Assembly: GCA_009377375.1 (NCBI GenBank)
Contig: WHUE01000006.1
Span: 21,859-85,858 of the forward strand
Direction: 5' to 3'
DNA length: 64,000 nt
DNA from: Alphaproteobacteria bacterium
Lineage (GTDB): Bacteria; Pseudomonadota; Alphaproteobacteria; MPNO01; UBA2964
The translations under genes and the position numbers were made by a program. Positions 1 to 10,328 of this stretch are shown in pieces (within the stretch, counting starts at the first letter, position 1; the number at the start of each line of letters is the position of its first letter). Under the pieces are notes generated by a model. The model searched no databases, was not told where the DNA came from, and saw nothing but the letters and a program-made list of their open reading frames with translations.

Positions 1-1262
1 TCGACCTGTCGCTGAAGCCGGTGCGGGACCGGAACGGCGCCGTGGCGAACGTGATCATGGAGGGGCGCGACATCACCGAGCTGCGCCTGCACCAGGAAAT
101 GCTGTTGCGGGCGCAGAAGATGGAGGCGGTGGGCGCGCTGACGGCGGGCGTGGCGCATGACTTCAACAATATCCTGACGGTGATTTCGGGCAATCTGGAG
201 ATTCTGGAGAAGACGGCGTCGCCCGGCGGGCGCGCTGCGAAACGCATTGGCCGTGCGGTGGAAGCGGTGTTTCGCGGCAAGGCGCTGACCCAGCAATTGC
301 TGACGTTCTCCCGCCGCCGCCGGCTCGATCTCAAGGTCGTCTCCATCAACGATCTCGTCGAACAGATGCGGGACATGTTCGCCACGCTCGGCGATGCGGT
401 GACAGTCCGCTTCGATCTGGACGAAGACCTGCCCCTTTGCGAGATCGATCCGGCGATTCTCGAAACAGTGCTGTTGAACATCGCCATCAACGCCCGGGAC
501 GCCATGCCCGAAGGCGGCACGCTCACCGTATCCACCGCGTCGCTGCGGCCGGACGACGACAGTTTCCGCGATGCGGTCGGGACGTTGCCGAGGGGCGTAT
601 ATGCGTGCCTGCGGCTGACGGATACCGGAACCGGCATGACCGAGGCGGTGCGGGATCATGCGTTCGATCCGTTCTTCACCACCAAGGGCGCGCGGGGCAA
701 CGGTCTCGGGTTGAGCATGGCCTATGGCTTCGTCAACCAGTCGGGCGGGGATATACAGATCGATTCGGAGCCGGACAGAGGCACGGAAATCCGGCTCTAC
801 TTCCCGGCGACCGACAAGCCGCTGCCCGCCGCCGTCGAGGTCGGGGAATCAGGGCGGGCCCCGGCCCCGAAGGGGCATTCGCGGCGTGTCTTGCTGGTCG
901 AGGACGACGACACGGTCCGTGCGACGACGGAGGAGGCGCTCTCCGCCATGGGCTTTTCGGTGGACGTCGCCGCAACGGGCGATTCGGCGATCGATCTCAT
1001 CCGCGCCGAAAGAAGCTATGATCTGATCCTGACCGATATGGTCATGCCGGGCACGAGCGGCGGGCCGGAAGTCGCGGCTGCCGCCCGCGCGGTTGCGCCC
1101 GGTACGCCGGTGATATTCTGCTCCGGATTTTCACATCAGTTTTCCGGCGACAGCGCGGCCCCGCGCGAGGGCGCGCATTTTCTCGCCAAGCCCTATCGCA
1201 TGCAGGAGCTCCACGCGCTCGTCGGTCGCGCACTCGAAAGCCGGGACCGCCATGTTGCCTGA
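1..1262 (+). CDS. Hybrid sensor histidine kinase with C-terminal receiver domain (5' end outside window)
   Basis: Reading frame open from the window start; HisKA-like GVAHDFNNILTVISGNLE, HATPase N/G boxes (NIAINARDAMPEGG, DTGTGM, GNGLGLSMAYGFVNQSGG), receiver VLLVEDDDTVR...LILTDMVMPG...LAKPYR. Confidence 0.9.
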   Translation, partial: DLSLKPVRDRNGAVANVIMEGRDITELRLHQEMLLRAQKMEAVGALTAGVAHDFNNILTVISGNLEILEKTASPGGRAAKRIGRAVEAVFRGKALTQQLLTFSRRRRLDLKVVSINDLVEQMRDMFATLGDAVTVRFDLDEDLPLCEIDPAILETVLLNIAINARDAMPEGGTLTVSTASLRPDDDSFRDAVGTLPRGVYACLRLTDTGTGMTEAVRDHAFDPFFTTKGARGNGLGLSMAYGFVNQSGGDIQIDSEPDRGTEIRLYFPATDKPLPAAVEVGESGRAPAPKGHSRRVLLVEDDDTVRATTEEALSAMGFSVDVAATGDSAIDLIRAERSYDLILTDMVMPGTSGGPEVAAAARAVAPGTPVIFCSGFSHQFSGDSAAPREGAHFLAKPYRMQELHALVGRALESRDRHVA

Positions 1263-1361
1263 CGATCAGCGATGCGACTGCCAATGCGGCTCATCGGGCC
1301 GGCCGGCCCTTCCGGACGCGGGATCGGTGCGGATCGCGCGGCGCTCAAAGGGGCATGGCCG

Positions 1362-2180
1362 ATGACGACGGAGGAAACGCTTCGTCAGCGCCGTCAGGGA
1401 GCGGAATCGGGCCGCGGTGCGAAAGGAAACGGCGTCAAGCAGCGCATCGTCGTTGTCGACGATGACGAGGCCATCTGCGAGATGATCCAGGACTACATGT
1501 CCGACGAAGGCTTTCTGGTTGCCACCGCGCTCGACGGGGTCGGACTGCATGCGGCCATTGCCGAGGCGCCGACCCAGCTGGTCATCCTGGATCTGAAGCT
1601 GCCGGACAAGGACGGGTTCGCCCTGGCGCGCGAGTTGCGCGAACACCACGCCGACATCGGCATCCTGATCCTGACCGGCAAGGACGATGTGGTCGACCGG
1701 GTCGCCGGGCTGGAGATCGGCGCCGACGATTATGTCACCAAGCCCTTCCATCTTCGCGAATTGCTGGCACGCGCGCGGTCCATCCTTCGCCGCCGCCAGC
1801 AGGATGCAGCGGCGGCGAACCCGGCCGATCCGGCGCCGCCCCTTCCTCGCGAGGACGGCCATCGGCGGTTCCGCTTTGCGGGGTGGACGCTCGATCTCAC
1901 GGTGCGGGAGCTTCGCGGCCCGGACGGATGCGCGGTTGCGCTTACGGGCGGCGAGTTCGACCTTCTGGTCACCTTTGTCGAGCATCCGGGGCGGCCGCTC
2001 AGCCGGGCTCAGATCCTCGACATGGCCCGCCATCGCGCCGCGGCCCCGTTCGATCGCAGCATCGACGTTCAGGTCGGCCGGCTGCGCCGGAAGATCGAAA
2101 TCGACCCGAAGCGGCCGAAGCTCATCAAGACGGTTCGCAACGCCGGCTACATGCTGGACGCCCCGGTCAGCCGGGCCTGA
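1362..2180 (+). CDS. OmpR/PhoB-family response regulator
   Basis: REC domain IVVVDDDEAICEMI...LVILDLKLPDKDGFALAR...DDYVTKPF plus C-terminal winged helix (LTGGEFDLLVTFVEHPGRPLSRAQILD...SIDVQVGRLRRKIE...IKTVRNAGYML). Confidence 0.93.
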   Translation: MTTEETLRQRRQGAESGRGAKGNGVKQRIVVVDDDEAICEMIQDYMSDEGFLVATALDGVGLHAAIAEAPTQLVILDLKLPDKDGFALARELREHHADIGILILTGKDDVVDRVAGLEIGADDYVTKPFHLRELLARARSILRRRQQDAAAANPADPAPPLPREDGHRRFRFAGWTLDLTVRELRGPDGCAVALTGGEFDLLVTFVEHPGRPLSRAQILDMARHRAAAPFDRSIDVQVGRLRRKIEIDPKRPKLIKTVRNAGYMLDAPVSRA

Positions 2181-2272
2181 CGGTGCCCGCGGAACCATTT
2201 TTCACAGCCGCTGTTCTTCTATCGAGGTCCGGCCGCGTCGAGATCGGCTGTCGACCAGACAAGGAGAGGTTC

Positions 2273-2599
2273 ATGGCTGCATTTCTGATCGTTCACAGGC
2301 GCAACATCACGGATTCGGAAACGCTGAAGGAATACGCCAAGGGCGTCGAAAGCACGATCAAGGCGTTCGGCGGCGAGGTGGTCGTGCGCAGCGATAATTT
2401 CGACGTGCTGGAAGGTCACTGGACGCCGGGCAAGAAGCATGTCGATTCCCGCCCCGAACGGATCACCGTGGTCAAGTTCCCGGATATGCCGGCCCTGAAG
2501 TCGTGGTACGACTCCGACCAGTACGCCGAATTCAAGGTCATCCGCCAGAGCAGCTCGGATTCCGACGTCGTGGCGGTTCAGGGCGACGATCTGCGATAG
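2273..2599 (+). CDS. DUF1330-like protein
   Basis: Short ORF MAAFLIVHRRNITDSETLKEYAKG...FPDMPALKSWYDSDQYAEFKVIR, typical of the DUF1330/dimeric alpha-beta barrel family. Confidence 0.8.
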   Translation: MAAFLIVHRRNITDSETLKEYAKGVESTIKAFGGEVVVRSDNFDVLEGHWTPGKKHVDSRPERITVVKFPDMPALKSWYDSDQYAEFKVIRQSSSDSDVVAVQGDDLR

Positions 2600-2717
2600 C
2601 GTGTCGTGCCGTGGACATTCGCACCGTCGGCGGGACGGATACTGGAACCCGGGCGAGCGCGTTGCGTTCAAAGAACAGCCCTGCCCGGCGCGAAGCCGGA
2701 TTCAGGAGGAGCACAGG

Positions 2718-3251
2718 ATGAAGGACCTGTCAGGACGGAAGATCGCCATACTGGCCACCGACGGCTTCGAGCAGAGCGAGCTCACGATGCCGTTTGAAAA
2801 GCTCGCGGCGGCCAACGGGGATGTGCACGTGATCTCGATCCAGCCCGGCAGCATACGGGGCTGGAACAAGGATCACTGGGACAAGTCCGTGCCCGTGGAC
2901 AGGACGCTCGACGACGTGCGGCCGGACGACTACGAGGTGCTGGTGCTGCCTGGCGGACAGATCAACCCCGATGTGCTGCGCACGAACGAGGCCGCCGTCG
3001 CCTTCGTCCGCGATTTCGTCGCGGCGGGCAAGCCCGTCGCCGCCATCTGCCACGGGCCGTGGATGCTGGTGGAGGCCGGGGTGGTGAAGGGGCGCAAGCT
3101 TACGTCCTACCATTCCATCCGGACCGACATGAAGAATGCCGGCGCGAACTGGACCGATCAGGAGGTCGTGGTGGACGGCAACCTGATCACCAGCCGCAAC
3201 CCCGACGACCTGCCGGCCTTCATAGAAAAGATCGCGGAGGCCGCCGCGTAG
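2718..3251 (+). CDS. DJ-1/PfpI family protein (deglycase/protease-like)
   Basis: KIAILATDGFEQSELTMPFEKL...VLVLPGGQINPDVLR...VAAICHGPWMLVEAGVVKGRKLTSY. Confidence 0.92.
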   Translation: MKDLSGRKIAILATDGFEQSELTMPFEKLAAANGDVHVISIQPGSIRGWNKDHWDKSVPVDRTLDDVRPDDYEVLVLPGGQINPDVLRTNEAAVAFVRDFVAAGKPVAAICHGPWMLVEAGVVKGRKLTSYHSIRTDMKNAGANWTDQEVVVDGNLITSRNPDDLPAFIEKIAEAAA

Positions 3252-3271
3252 ACGGCGCAGGCCCCGGGGTT

Positions 3272-3565
3272 TCAGCGGGCGAGTTCGTAGTGCTTGATGG
3301 AAACCTCGGCGCCCCGGATATTGCGGTTGTGGCGCTTGATCTCCTGGTGATCCTCGGTCTCCAGATACTTCCGGATGCTTTCTTCGCTGTCCCATTCGGA
3401 ATAGGAGATGAATTCGCCCGGGGCGTCCGTGCACCGCAACAGCTCTTCGGTAAGACAGCCTTTCTGCTGGATCATCAGCGGCGCGCATTTCGTCTTCCAG
3501 TTTTCCTGCGCCTGCTTTGCCTGGTCGGCCGGAACACGGACGTAGATCAGTCGCACTATGGACAT
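3272..3565 (-). CDS. Antibiotic biosynthesis monooxygenase-like (ABM/dimeric alpha-beta barrel) protein
   Basis: MSIVRLIYVRVPADQAKQAQENWKTKCAPLMIQQKGCLTEELLRCTDAPGEFISYSEWDSEESIRKYLET. Confidence 0.75.
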   Translation of the reverse strand: MSIVRLIYVRVPADQAKQAQENWKTKCAPLMIQQKGCLTEELLRCTDAPGEFISYSEWDSEESIRKYLETEDHQEIKRHNRNIRGAEVSIKHYELAR

Positions 3566-3707
3566 TGCCTTTCTCCTGTCGTGGGCGGAGGCACCGGCCC
3601 CGGTCCGTTTCTCCACTACCGAAACGCAGCGATGCGGATTTTGTTTCCGCGCTCCGAACTTGCCTGCGGGCCGGCGCATGGCCATGTGAAAAGCTCCTGC
3701 GGCATCC

Positions 3708-3938
3708 ATGAGCGGCCTCGGCATGGGCGGATCGGCGAGAGGAACGGTTCTGAAGACCGTGTCGGACTATCGGGCGGCTCTTCGGCGCGTCGCGGAGCTT
3801 CGCGGCGAGGGCGAGAGGGCGGAGACGAACATGGATCTCGCCGATCTCGAAGGCGCCATCGCGCGCTATGTCGCGAAGCCGGACCGGCCCGCAACGAGGA
3901 AGGGGCGGCCGAAGGAGGGAAGCTCCGACACCACCTGA
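3708..3938 (+). CDS. Small hypothetical protein; weak resemblance to the N-terminal helix of HigA-type antitoxins
   Basis: 76-aa ORF with TVSDYRAALRRVAELRGEGERAETNMDLADLEGAIARYV; no HTH present. Confidence 0.4.
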   Translation: MSGLGMGGSARGTVLKTVSDYRAALRRVAELRGEGERAETNMDLADLEGAIARYVAKPDRPATRKGRPKEGSSDTT

Positions 3939-4056
3939 CGCGGGGGCCGCGGCGCCGTCGGAGAGCGCTTCTGTTCCCCGTCCCGGCCGGAAGGGGGAAT
4001 AACGGCGCGCCGAAAGCGTCTCAACCGGTGGGCCCTGCGCTTACGGGAGACAGCAG

Positions 4057-4473
4057 ATGGAACTGAGAGAAATCATGACAGCCGATGTCTGCATCATCGC
4101 GCCCACGGCGACCATAGGCGCCGCCGCGCGCATGATGCGGGAAAAGAATATCGGCATGCTGCCGGTCGGCGAGAACGACCGGCTGGTCGGATCGATCACC
4201 GACCGCGACATCGCCATCAAGGGCGCCGCCGACGACAAGGACCCGGGGGCTACGTCGGTGCGCGAGGTCATGTCGGAGCGCATCGTCTATGGCTTCGAGG
4301 ACCAGTCGGTGGAAGATGGCGCCCGCCTGATGGGTGAGAACCAGATTCGCCGCCTGCCCGTGCTCAACCGGGACAAGCGCATGGTCGGCATCGTCTCGCT
4401 CGGAGACGTCGCGGAACGCTGCGGGAACGCGGCGCCCGCCGGCGAGACACTGGCCGCCGTGTCGCGGGGCTGA
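4057..4473 (+). CDS. CBS-domain pair protein
   Basis: MTADVCIIAPTATIGAAARMMREKNIGMLPVGENDRLVGSITDRDIAIKG and a second repeat ending RRLPVLNRDKRMVGIVSLGDVA. Confidence 0.92.
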   Translation: MELREIMTADVCIIAPTATIGAAARMMREKNIGMLPVGENDRLVGSITDRDIAIKGAADDKDPGATSVREVMSERIVYGFEDQSVEDGARLMGENQIRRLPVLNRDKRMVGIVSLGDVAERCGNAAPAGETLAAVSRG

Positions 4474-4484
4474 GCCGCGCGGAC

Positions 4485-6089
4485 CTATCGGGAATTCGCC
4501 GCCGGTTGCCGCCGCAGGACCTGACCGGGAAGGGCGCCGGTGTGGCGCTCCTGCTCCAGCACCGACACGCCGTTGACGAAGACTGCATCGATGCCCGTGG
4601 CGTACCGGTGCGGGTCCTGATAGGTGGCGCGCTCGGCGACCGTGTCGGGATCGAAAACCGTGATATCCGCGCGCCAACCTTCGCGCAGCAGCCCCCGGTC
4701 CGCGAGCCCGAGGGCGGCGGCGCTGGCGCCGGTCATCTTGTGCACCGCCGTATGCAGCGGCAGCAGTCCCAGATCGCGGGCGTAATGGCCGAGCACCTTC
4801 GCGAAGGTGCCGTAGAACCGCGGATGCGGCTTGCCCTGGCCGGTGACGCCGTAAGGCGCGACCGAGTTTCCGTCCGAGCCGATCATGATCGCCGGTGAAC
4901 GGATGAGCGTCTGCACGTCATCCTCCGAGATGGAGGAGACAAGCACGCGGGTCTGCGCCCGGTCCTCGACGATGTAGTCCAGCGCGGTCTCGAACCCGTC
5001 CCTGCCGCGCTCCGCGGCGATCTCGGCGATGGTGCGTCCGGCATATTGGGGGAGGTCGGGCGATATCGAGATGCGGATCGCGTCCCAGTCGGGGATGCGG
5101 CCGAAATTATTGAGCCCGTCCGCCTCCACCTCGCAGCGCACGCGGGTGCGCGCCTCCGCATCGCCGAGCCGCGCCAGCAGGGCGTCCACCCCGCCTTCCT
5201 GCAGCCAGGCAGGAAACAGGTTCTTGAGCGGGTTGCTGGCGGCGACATAGGGATACTGGTCGCAATCGATGGCTACCCCCCGCGCCCGCGCCGCGGCCAG
5301 CAGGTCGAGCAGCGTCTGCGCGCCACCCCAGTTGTCGGTGCCCGACAGCTTCACGTGGACGATCTGGACATGGACGCCGGTGCGCTCGCCGAATTCGATG
5401 GCTTCCTGCACCGAATCGAACACGGTGTTGGACTCGTCCCGCAGATGGGTGAAGTAGAGCCCGCCGCGCCGGCGCAGCACGGAACCGAGCTCCACCAGTT
5501 CCTCGCCCTCCGCATAGGAGCCCGGCGCGGTGAACAGCCCCGACGACATGCCGATGGCGCCGGCCTCCAGCGCCTCCTCCAGCAGCCGCTTCATCTGCTC
5601 CAGCTCGGCGGGTTCGGGCGGCCGGTCCTCGAGCCCCATGGTCATCAGCCGCAGCGTGTTGTGGCCGACCAGCATTGCCCGGTTGACCGCGGTCTGCGGA
5701 TAACCCTCCAGATAGCCGGCGTAGCCGGTCTCGAAAAACGTCAGCCACGGCGCGCTCGGGCTCAGATAGTCGCGGATCAGCTCGACCTTGCCGGGCAGGA
5801 CGGGCGCGCAGGAATAGCCGCAATGGCCGATCACCTCGGTCGTCACGCCCTGGCGGATCTTGCTTTCCGCCTGCGGCATCAGCGGCAGCGTCCAGTCGGA
5901 ATGGGTCTTGATGTCGATGAATCCAGGACAGACGATCCTGCCTGCGGCATCGATCTCCCTCGCCCCGCCCGCGGTCAGGTCGTTGCCGATGGCGGCGATG
6001 CGCCCGTTTCGGACGGCGACGTCGGCGCGTGCGCCCGGCGCGCCCGATCCGTCGATGACCGTGCCGCCGCGAATGATGAAATCGTCCAT
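4485..6089 (-). CDS. N-acyl-D-amino-acid deacylase family amidohydrolase
   Basis: DFIIRGGTVIDGSGAPGARADVAVRNGRIAAIG...GRIVCPGFIDIKTHSDW...GMSSGLFTAPGSYA...FTHLRDES...HVKLSG; 534 aa. Confidence 0.9.
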   Translation of the reverse strand: MDDFIIRGGTVIDGSGAPGARADVAVRNGRIAAIGNDLTAGGAREIDAAGRIVCPGFIDIKTHSDWTLPLMPQAESKIRQGVTTEVIGHCGYSCAPVLPGKVELIRDYLSPSAPWLTFFETGYAGYLEGYPQTAVNRAMLVGHNTLRLMTMGLEDRPPEPAELEQMKRLLEEALEAGAIGMSSGLFTAPGSYAEGEELVELGSVLRRRGGLYFTHLRDESNTVFDSVQEAIEFGERTGVHVQIVHVKLSGTDNWGGAQTLLDLLAAARARGVAIDCDQYPYVAASNPLKNLFPAWLQEGGVDALLARLGDAEARTRVRCEVEADGLNNFGRIPDWDAIRISISPDLPQYAGRTIAEIAAERGRDGFETALDYIVEDRAQTRVLVSSISEDDVQTLIRSPAIMIGSDGNSVAPYGVTGQGKPHPRFYGTFAKVLGHYARDLGLLPLHTAVHKMTGASAAALGLADRGLLREGWRADITVFDPDTVAERATYQDPHRYATGIDAVFVNGVSVLEQERHTGALPGQVLRRQPAANSR

Positions 6090-6127
6090 GGCCCGCCGCC
6101 GGTTATTTCCGCGACACCCGGGCGCCG

Positions 6128-7789
6128 CTACGCATCCAGCCCGTCGGCGCCGTCGCGCATGAACGCGACCTTGCCGTTGACCACGGTCATATCCACCGGG
6201 ATGTCCTTGATGTTCTCCGGCGCCACCTCGTACGGGTTCTCGGCCAGAACGGCGAAGTCGGCGAGCTTGCCGGTCTCGATGGAGCCCTTGATCTTCTCCT
6301 CGAACGCGTTGTAGGCGGCGTTGATCGTGAACATCCGGATCGCTTCGCGCACGCTGACGGCCTGGTCGGCGCCGACCGTCTTGCCGGTCCAGGTGCGGCG
6401 CGAGACGGCGGTGCCGAGGTCGCGCAGCGAATCCAGCGGCCAGTAGGCCGGCCCGTCCGAGCCGGAGGTGATCTGCAGCCCCGCATCCAGCATGTCGCGG
6501 ACGTTGAAGCTGCCCTCCAGCCGCTCGTCGCCGATGCAGGCCAGCAGTGAGTCCCAGATGTAGTGCATGAACGGGATGTTCGGCACCGGCAGGATGCCGT
6601 TGCGGACGATGACGTCCATACGCTCGTCGTTGACCAGCCAGTTGCCCAGATGCTCCACCCGGTGCCGGTGGTCGGCGCGCGGATCGGCCGTGATCGCCTT
6701 TTCAAGCGAGTGCAGCGCCATGTCCATCGCCACGTCGCCGATGGCGTGGATGCAGACCCGGTGTCCGGCGCGGTGATAGGCCTCGACCGTCTCGTCCAGC
6801 TCGTCCTGCTCGATGCGGATCAGCCCTTCGTGGCAGGGGTCGTCGACATAGGGCTCGTAGAACTTGGCGACATGGCCGGTGATGCCGCCGTCGATGGACA
6901 TCTTCACCCCGCCGATGCGCAGCCAGTCATTGCCGAACCCGGTCTTGATGCCGAGGTTGAGCAGGCTCTCCTTCTTGATCTGCGCCTCGATCACGCGGAT
7001 CAGGAGGGAGACGCGGATCGGCAGCCGCTCCTCGGCCACCAGCTCCTGATAGGCGCGGATGCTCTCGTGGTTGGTGACAATGTCATGGATGTTGGTGATG
7101 CCGCGCGCGAGGCAGCGCTCGGCCGCGAACATCACCCCCGCCTTCATCTGCTCGTAGGAATAGGTCGGCATGATGTTGCGCACCATGTACTGCGCGCGTT
7201 CGACCAGCTTGCCGGTAGGCGCGCCGTCGTCGTCGAACTCGATGGCGCCGCCGGCGGGCGCGCTGCTCATGCTGTTGATGCCCGCCGCCTCCAGCGCCCT
7301 CGAGTTGGCGATGGTGATATGCGCGCCGAAATTGATCACCGTCGGGTGGTCGGGCGCGACCGCGTCCAGATCATGCCGGTTGGGGAAGCGGCCGTCCGGC
7401 ATGCGGAAATCCTGCATCGGGCTGCCATGCGCGACCACCCACGTACCCGACGCCTGGGCCCTCGCCTGCTCGCCGATCTTCTCGCATATCTGCGCGATGG
7501 ACCGCACGTTGGAATAGAAGTCGCGGCAGTCGATCCGGTGCATCATCGACGCGCCGCCATCGGCGAAATGCACGTGCGGGTCGGTCAGCCCGGGCAGCAC
7601 GCAGCGGCCCTTCAGGTCGATCTTCTTCGTGCGGCCGTCGGCCAGCGCCTCGATGTCGCGGGCGCTGCCCACCGCGCCGATGGTGCCGCCCCAGACGGCC
7701 ACCGCCTCCGCTTGGCTGTCCCCGGCGTCGGCGGTCAGCACGGTGGCATTGGTCAGCACCAGGTCGGGGCTCAGCGCGGTAACACTCAT
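6128..7789 (-). CDS. YtcJ-like metal-dependent amidohydrolase
   Basis: LVLTNATVLTADAGDSQAEAVAVWGGTIGAVG...GRCVLPGLTDPHVHFADGG...TSGSDGPAYWPLDSLRDL; start taken at MSVTALSP. Confidence 0.88.
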   Translation of the reverse strand: MSVTALSPDLVLTNATVLTADAGDSQAEAVAVWGGTIGAVGSARDIEALADGRTKKIDLKGRCVLPGLTDPHVHFADGGASMMHRIDCRDFYSNVRSIAQICEKIGEQARAQASGTWVVAHGSPMQDFRMPDGRFPNRHDLDAVAPDHPTVINFGAHITIANSRALEAAGINSMSSAPAGGAIEFDDDGAPTGKLVERAQYMVRNIMPTYSYEQMKAGVMFAAERCLARGITNIHDIVTNHESIRAYQELVAEERLPIRVSLLIRVIEAQIKKESLLNLGIKTGFGNDWLRIGGVKMSIDGGITGHVAKFYEPYVDDPCHEGLIRIEQDELDETVEAYHRAGHRVCIHAIGDVAMDMALHSLEKAITADPRADHRHRVEHLGNWLVNDERMDVIVRNGILPVPNIPFMHYIWDSLLACIGDERLEGSFNVRDMLDAGLQITSGSDGPAYWPLDSLRDLGTAVSRRTWTGKTVGADQAVSVREAIRMFTINAAYNAFEEKIKGSIETGKLADFAVLAENPYEVAPENIKDIPVDMTVVNGKVAFMRDGADGLDA

Positions 7790-7814
7790 GATAATGTCCT
7801 TTCTCTCCTCATTT

Positions 7815-9146
7815 TCAGGCGACATGGCGGAGCGCTGCGGCCAGCGTCTCCGTCATGCGGTCGATCTCGTCCTTCTCCACGATCAGCGGCGGGGCCAGCG
7901 CGAGGGTGTCGGCGGTCTGGCGCACCAGCACGCCGGCCTCGAAACAGTCGCGGAACACGTCGTAGCCGCGCGCGCCCGGCGCGCCGTCGCGCGGCGCCAG
8001 CTCCACCGCGCCGACCAGGCCGATGTTCCGGATGTCGGCGACATGCGGCAGGCCCTTCAGCCCGTGGATCGCGTCCTCGAAATACCGGGCCAGCGCGCCG
8101 GCGCGGTCGAACAGCCCGTCGCCGGCATAGATGTCGAGCGCGGCCAGCCCCGCGGCGCAGGCCAGCGGATGGGCGGAATAGGTATAGCCGTGGAAAAGCT
8201 CGACGGCCCCTTGGGGGGCGGCGTCCGTCACCGCGTCGTAGATAGCGTCCTGCACCGCGACCGCCGACATCGGCACCGCGCCGTTGGTCAGCCCCTTTGC
8301 CAGCGTCATGATGTCCGCGCGCACGCCGAACCTTTCCGCGGCGAAGGCGCTGCCGAGCCGCCCGAACCCGGTGATGACCTCGTCCAGGATCAGCAATATG
8401 CCGTGCGCGTCGCAGATCGCGCGCAGCCGTTCCAGATAGCCGACGGGCGGGACCAGCACGCCGGTGGAGCCGGCCATCGGCTCGACGATCACCGCGGCGA
8501 CGGTGCTGGCGTCGTGCAGCGCGACCAGCCGCGTCAGGTCCTCCGCCAGATCGGCGCCGTATTCCGGCTGGCCGCGGCTGAAGGCGTTGCGCGCCGGGTC
8601 GTGGGTGTGGCGCAGATGGTCCACGCCGCCCAGCATGTTGCCGAACTGCTTGCGGTTGTTGGAAATACCGCCGACGGCGGTGCCGCCGAACCCGACCCCG
8701 TGATAGCCGCGCTCCCGCCCGATGAAGCGGGTGCGCGTCCCCTCGCCCCGCGCCCGATGATAGGCCAACGCGATCTTGAGCGCGGTATCCACCGCCTCCG
8801 AGCCGGAGCAGGCGAAGAACGCGCGGTCGAGCCCCTCCGGCAGCATGCCGGTCAGCCGCGCGGCGAGCGCGAACGCAAGCGGGTGCCCCATCTGGAAGGC
8901 GGTGGAATAGTCCAGCCGGTCCGCCTGCGTCTTGATGGCCTCGGCGATGCGCCGCCGCCCGTGCCCGGCGTTGACGCACCACATGCCGGAAATGCCGTCC
9001 AGCACCTGCCGGCCGTCCTCGGTCGTGTAGTACATGCCCTCGGCAGCGACAAACATCCGCGGCGCCGCCTTGAACTGGCGGTTGGCCGTGAACGGCATCC
9101 AGTAGGGGCCGAGGTCGTTCGCCATGACGCGCGGGGTGTCGGGCAT
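7815..9146 (-). CDS. Class III PLP-dependent aminotransferase (omega-amino acid:pyruvate type)
   Basis: [47 protein letters not shown]...[47 protein letters not shown]. Confidence 0.92.
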   Translation of the reverse strand: MPDTPRVMANDLGPYWMPFTANRQFKAAPRMFVAAEGMYYTTEDGRQVLDGISGMWCVNAGHGRRRIAEAIKTQADRLDYSTAFQMGHPLAFALAARLTGMLPEGLDRAFFACSGSEAVDTALKIALAYHRARGEGTRTRFIGRERGYHGVGFGGTAVGGISNNRKQFGNMLGGVDHLRHTHDPARNAFSRGQPEYGADLAEDLTRLVALHDASTVAAVIVEPMAGSTGVLVPPVGYLERLRAICDAHGILLILDEVITGFGRLGSAFAAERFGVRADIMTLAKGLTNGAVPMSAVAVQDAIYDAVTDAAPQGAVELFHGYTYSAHPLACAAGLAALDIYAGDGLFDRAGALARYFEDAIHGLKGLPHVADIRNIGLVGAVELAPRDGAPGARGYDVFRDCFEAGVLVRQTADTLALAPPLIVEKDEIDRMTETLAAALRHVA

Positions 9147-9167
9147 GGGTGTCCTTGTGCGCGGATA

Positions 9168-9185
9168 TGTACGGCTCACCGTACA
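9168..9185. promoter_or_regulatory. Putative operator: perfect inverted repeat TGTACGG-ctca-CCGTACA
   Basis: 18-bp dyad in the divergent intergenic region between the aminotransferase (start 9146, -) and the ABC ATPase (start 9328, +). Confidence 0.5.
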
Positions 9186-9327
9186 GGCTGAAATCGTGCA
9201 CCGGCAATCGGCATCCGGCAAGGGCGCGATCCGACGAAGGTGTGACAAGCCGATCCGTTTCATGTGTAATGCCCTGCGTTGTGCCGCGACAGGGCGCGGC
9301 GGCGTGCGACAGGAAAGCATCGATCTG

Positions 9328-10326
9328 ATGGGTGTGCTTCTCTCGGTCCGGGATCTCCAGACCTCGTTTTTCACCAGCGACGGCGAGATCCGCGCGGTCG
9401 ACGGCGTGACCTTCGACATAGACGAGGGCGCGACGGTGGGGCTGGTCGGCGAATCCGGCTGCGGCAAGAGCGTTACCGCGCTGTCGATCATGCGGCTGCT
9501 GTCCAGGGGCACCGGGCGGGTCGTCGGCGGGGAAATCCTCTATCGAGGAGAGAATCTGGCCGAATACAGCGAGGCCGGGATGCGCCGCATCCGCGGCAAC
9601 GAGATTTCGATGATTTTCCAGGAGCCGATGACCTCGCTCAACCCGGTGTTCACCATCGGCGAGCAGATCGGGGAGGCCGTCCGCCTGCACCAGGGGGTGA
9701 GCGCACGGGAAGCGCGCAACCGCGCGGTCGAGATGCTGCGCCTGGTGAAGATCGCCGAGCCCGAAAAGCGGATAAAGGACTATCCGCACCAGCTTTCGGG
9801 CGGGATGCGCCAGCGGGTGATGATCGCCATCGCGCTGAGCTGCAATCCGCGGCTGCTGATGGCGGACGAGCCGACCACCGCGCTGGACGTGACGATCCAG
9901 GCCCAGATTCTCGACCTGATCGGCGAGCTGCAGGAGCGGCTCGGCATGGCGGTCCTGCTGATCACCCACGACCTCGGCGTCGTCGCCCAGCAGGCCGACG
10001 ACGTCGCGGTGATGTATGCCGGCAGGATCGTCGAACGCGCGAAGCCGGAAATCATCTTCTCGCGGCCCATGCACCCCTACACGGTCGGGCTGATGAATTC
10101 CGTGCCCGGCGCGACCGGCAAGAGGCGGCGGCTCGAGGCCATCCCCGGCATCGTGCCGAGTCCGCTGGACTGGCCGTCCGGCTGCCGTTTCCGCACGCGC
10201 TGCACCCGCGCCGACGATGCCTGCGCGCACAGCCCGCCTGAACTGGTGGAGGTGGAGCCCGGCCACTGGGTCTCGTGTCTGAAGGTTTCGGCGGCGGACG
10301 CGCCGGTCCTGGCGGTGGAGGCGTAG
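9328..10326 (+). CDS. Dipeptide/oligopeptide ABC transporter ATP-binding protein (DppD/OppD-like)
   Basis: [64 protein letters not shown]-terminal oligopeptide ATPase extension with Cys motif ([14 protein letters not shown]). Confidence 0.95.
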   Translation: MGVLLSVRDLQTSFFTSDGEIRAVDGVTFDIDEGATVGLVGESGCGKSVTALSIMRLLSRGTGRVVGGEILYRGENLAEYSEAGMRRIRGNEISMIFQEPMTSLNPVFTIGEQIGEAVRLHQGVSAREARNRAVEMLRLVKIAEPEKRIKDYPHQLSGGMRQRVMIAIALSCNPRLLMADEPTTALDVTIQAQILDLIGELQERLGMAVLLITHDLGVVAQQADDVAVMYAGRIVERAKPEIIFSRPMHPYTVGLMNSVPGATGKRRRLEAIPGIVPSPLDWPSGCRFRTRCTRADDACAHSPPELVEVEPGHWVSCLKVSAADAPVLAVEA

Positions 10327-10328
10327 GG

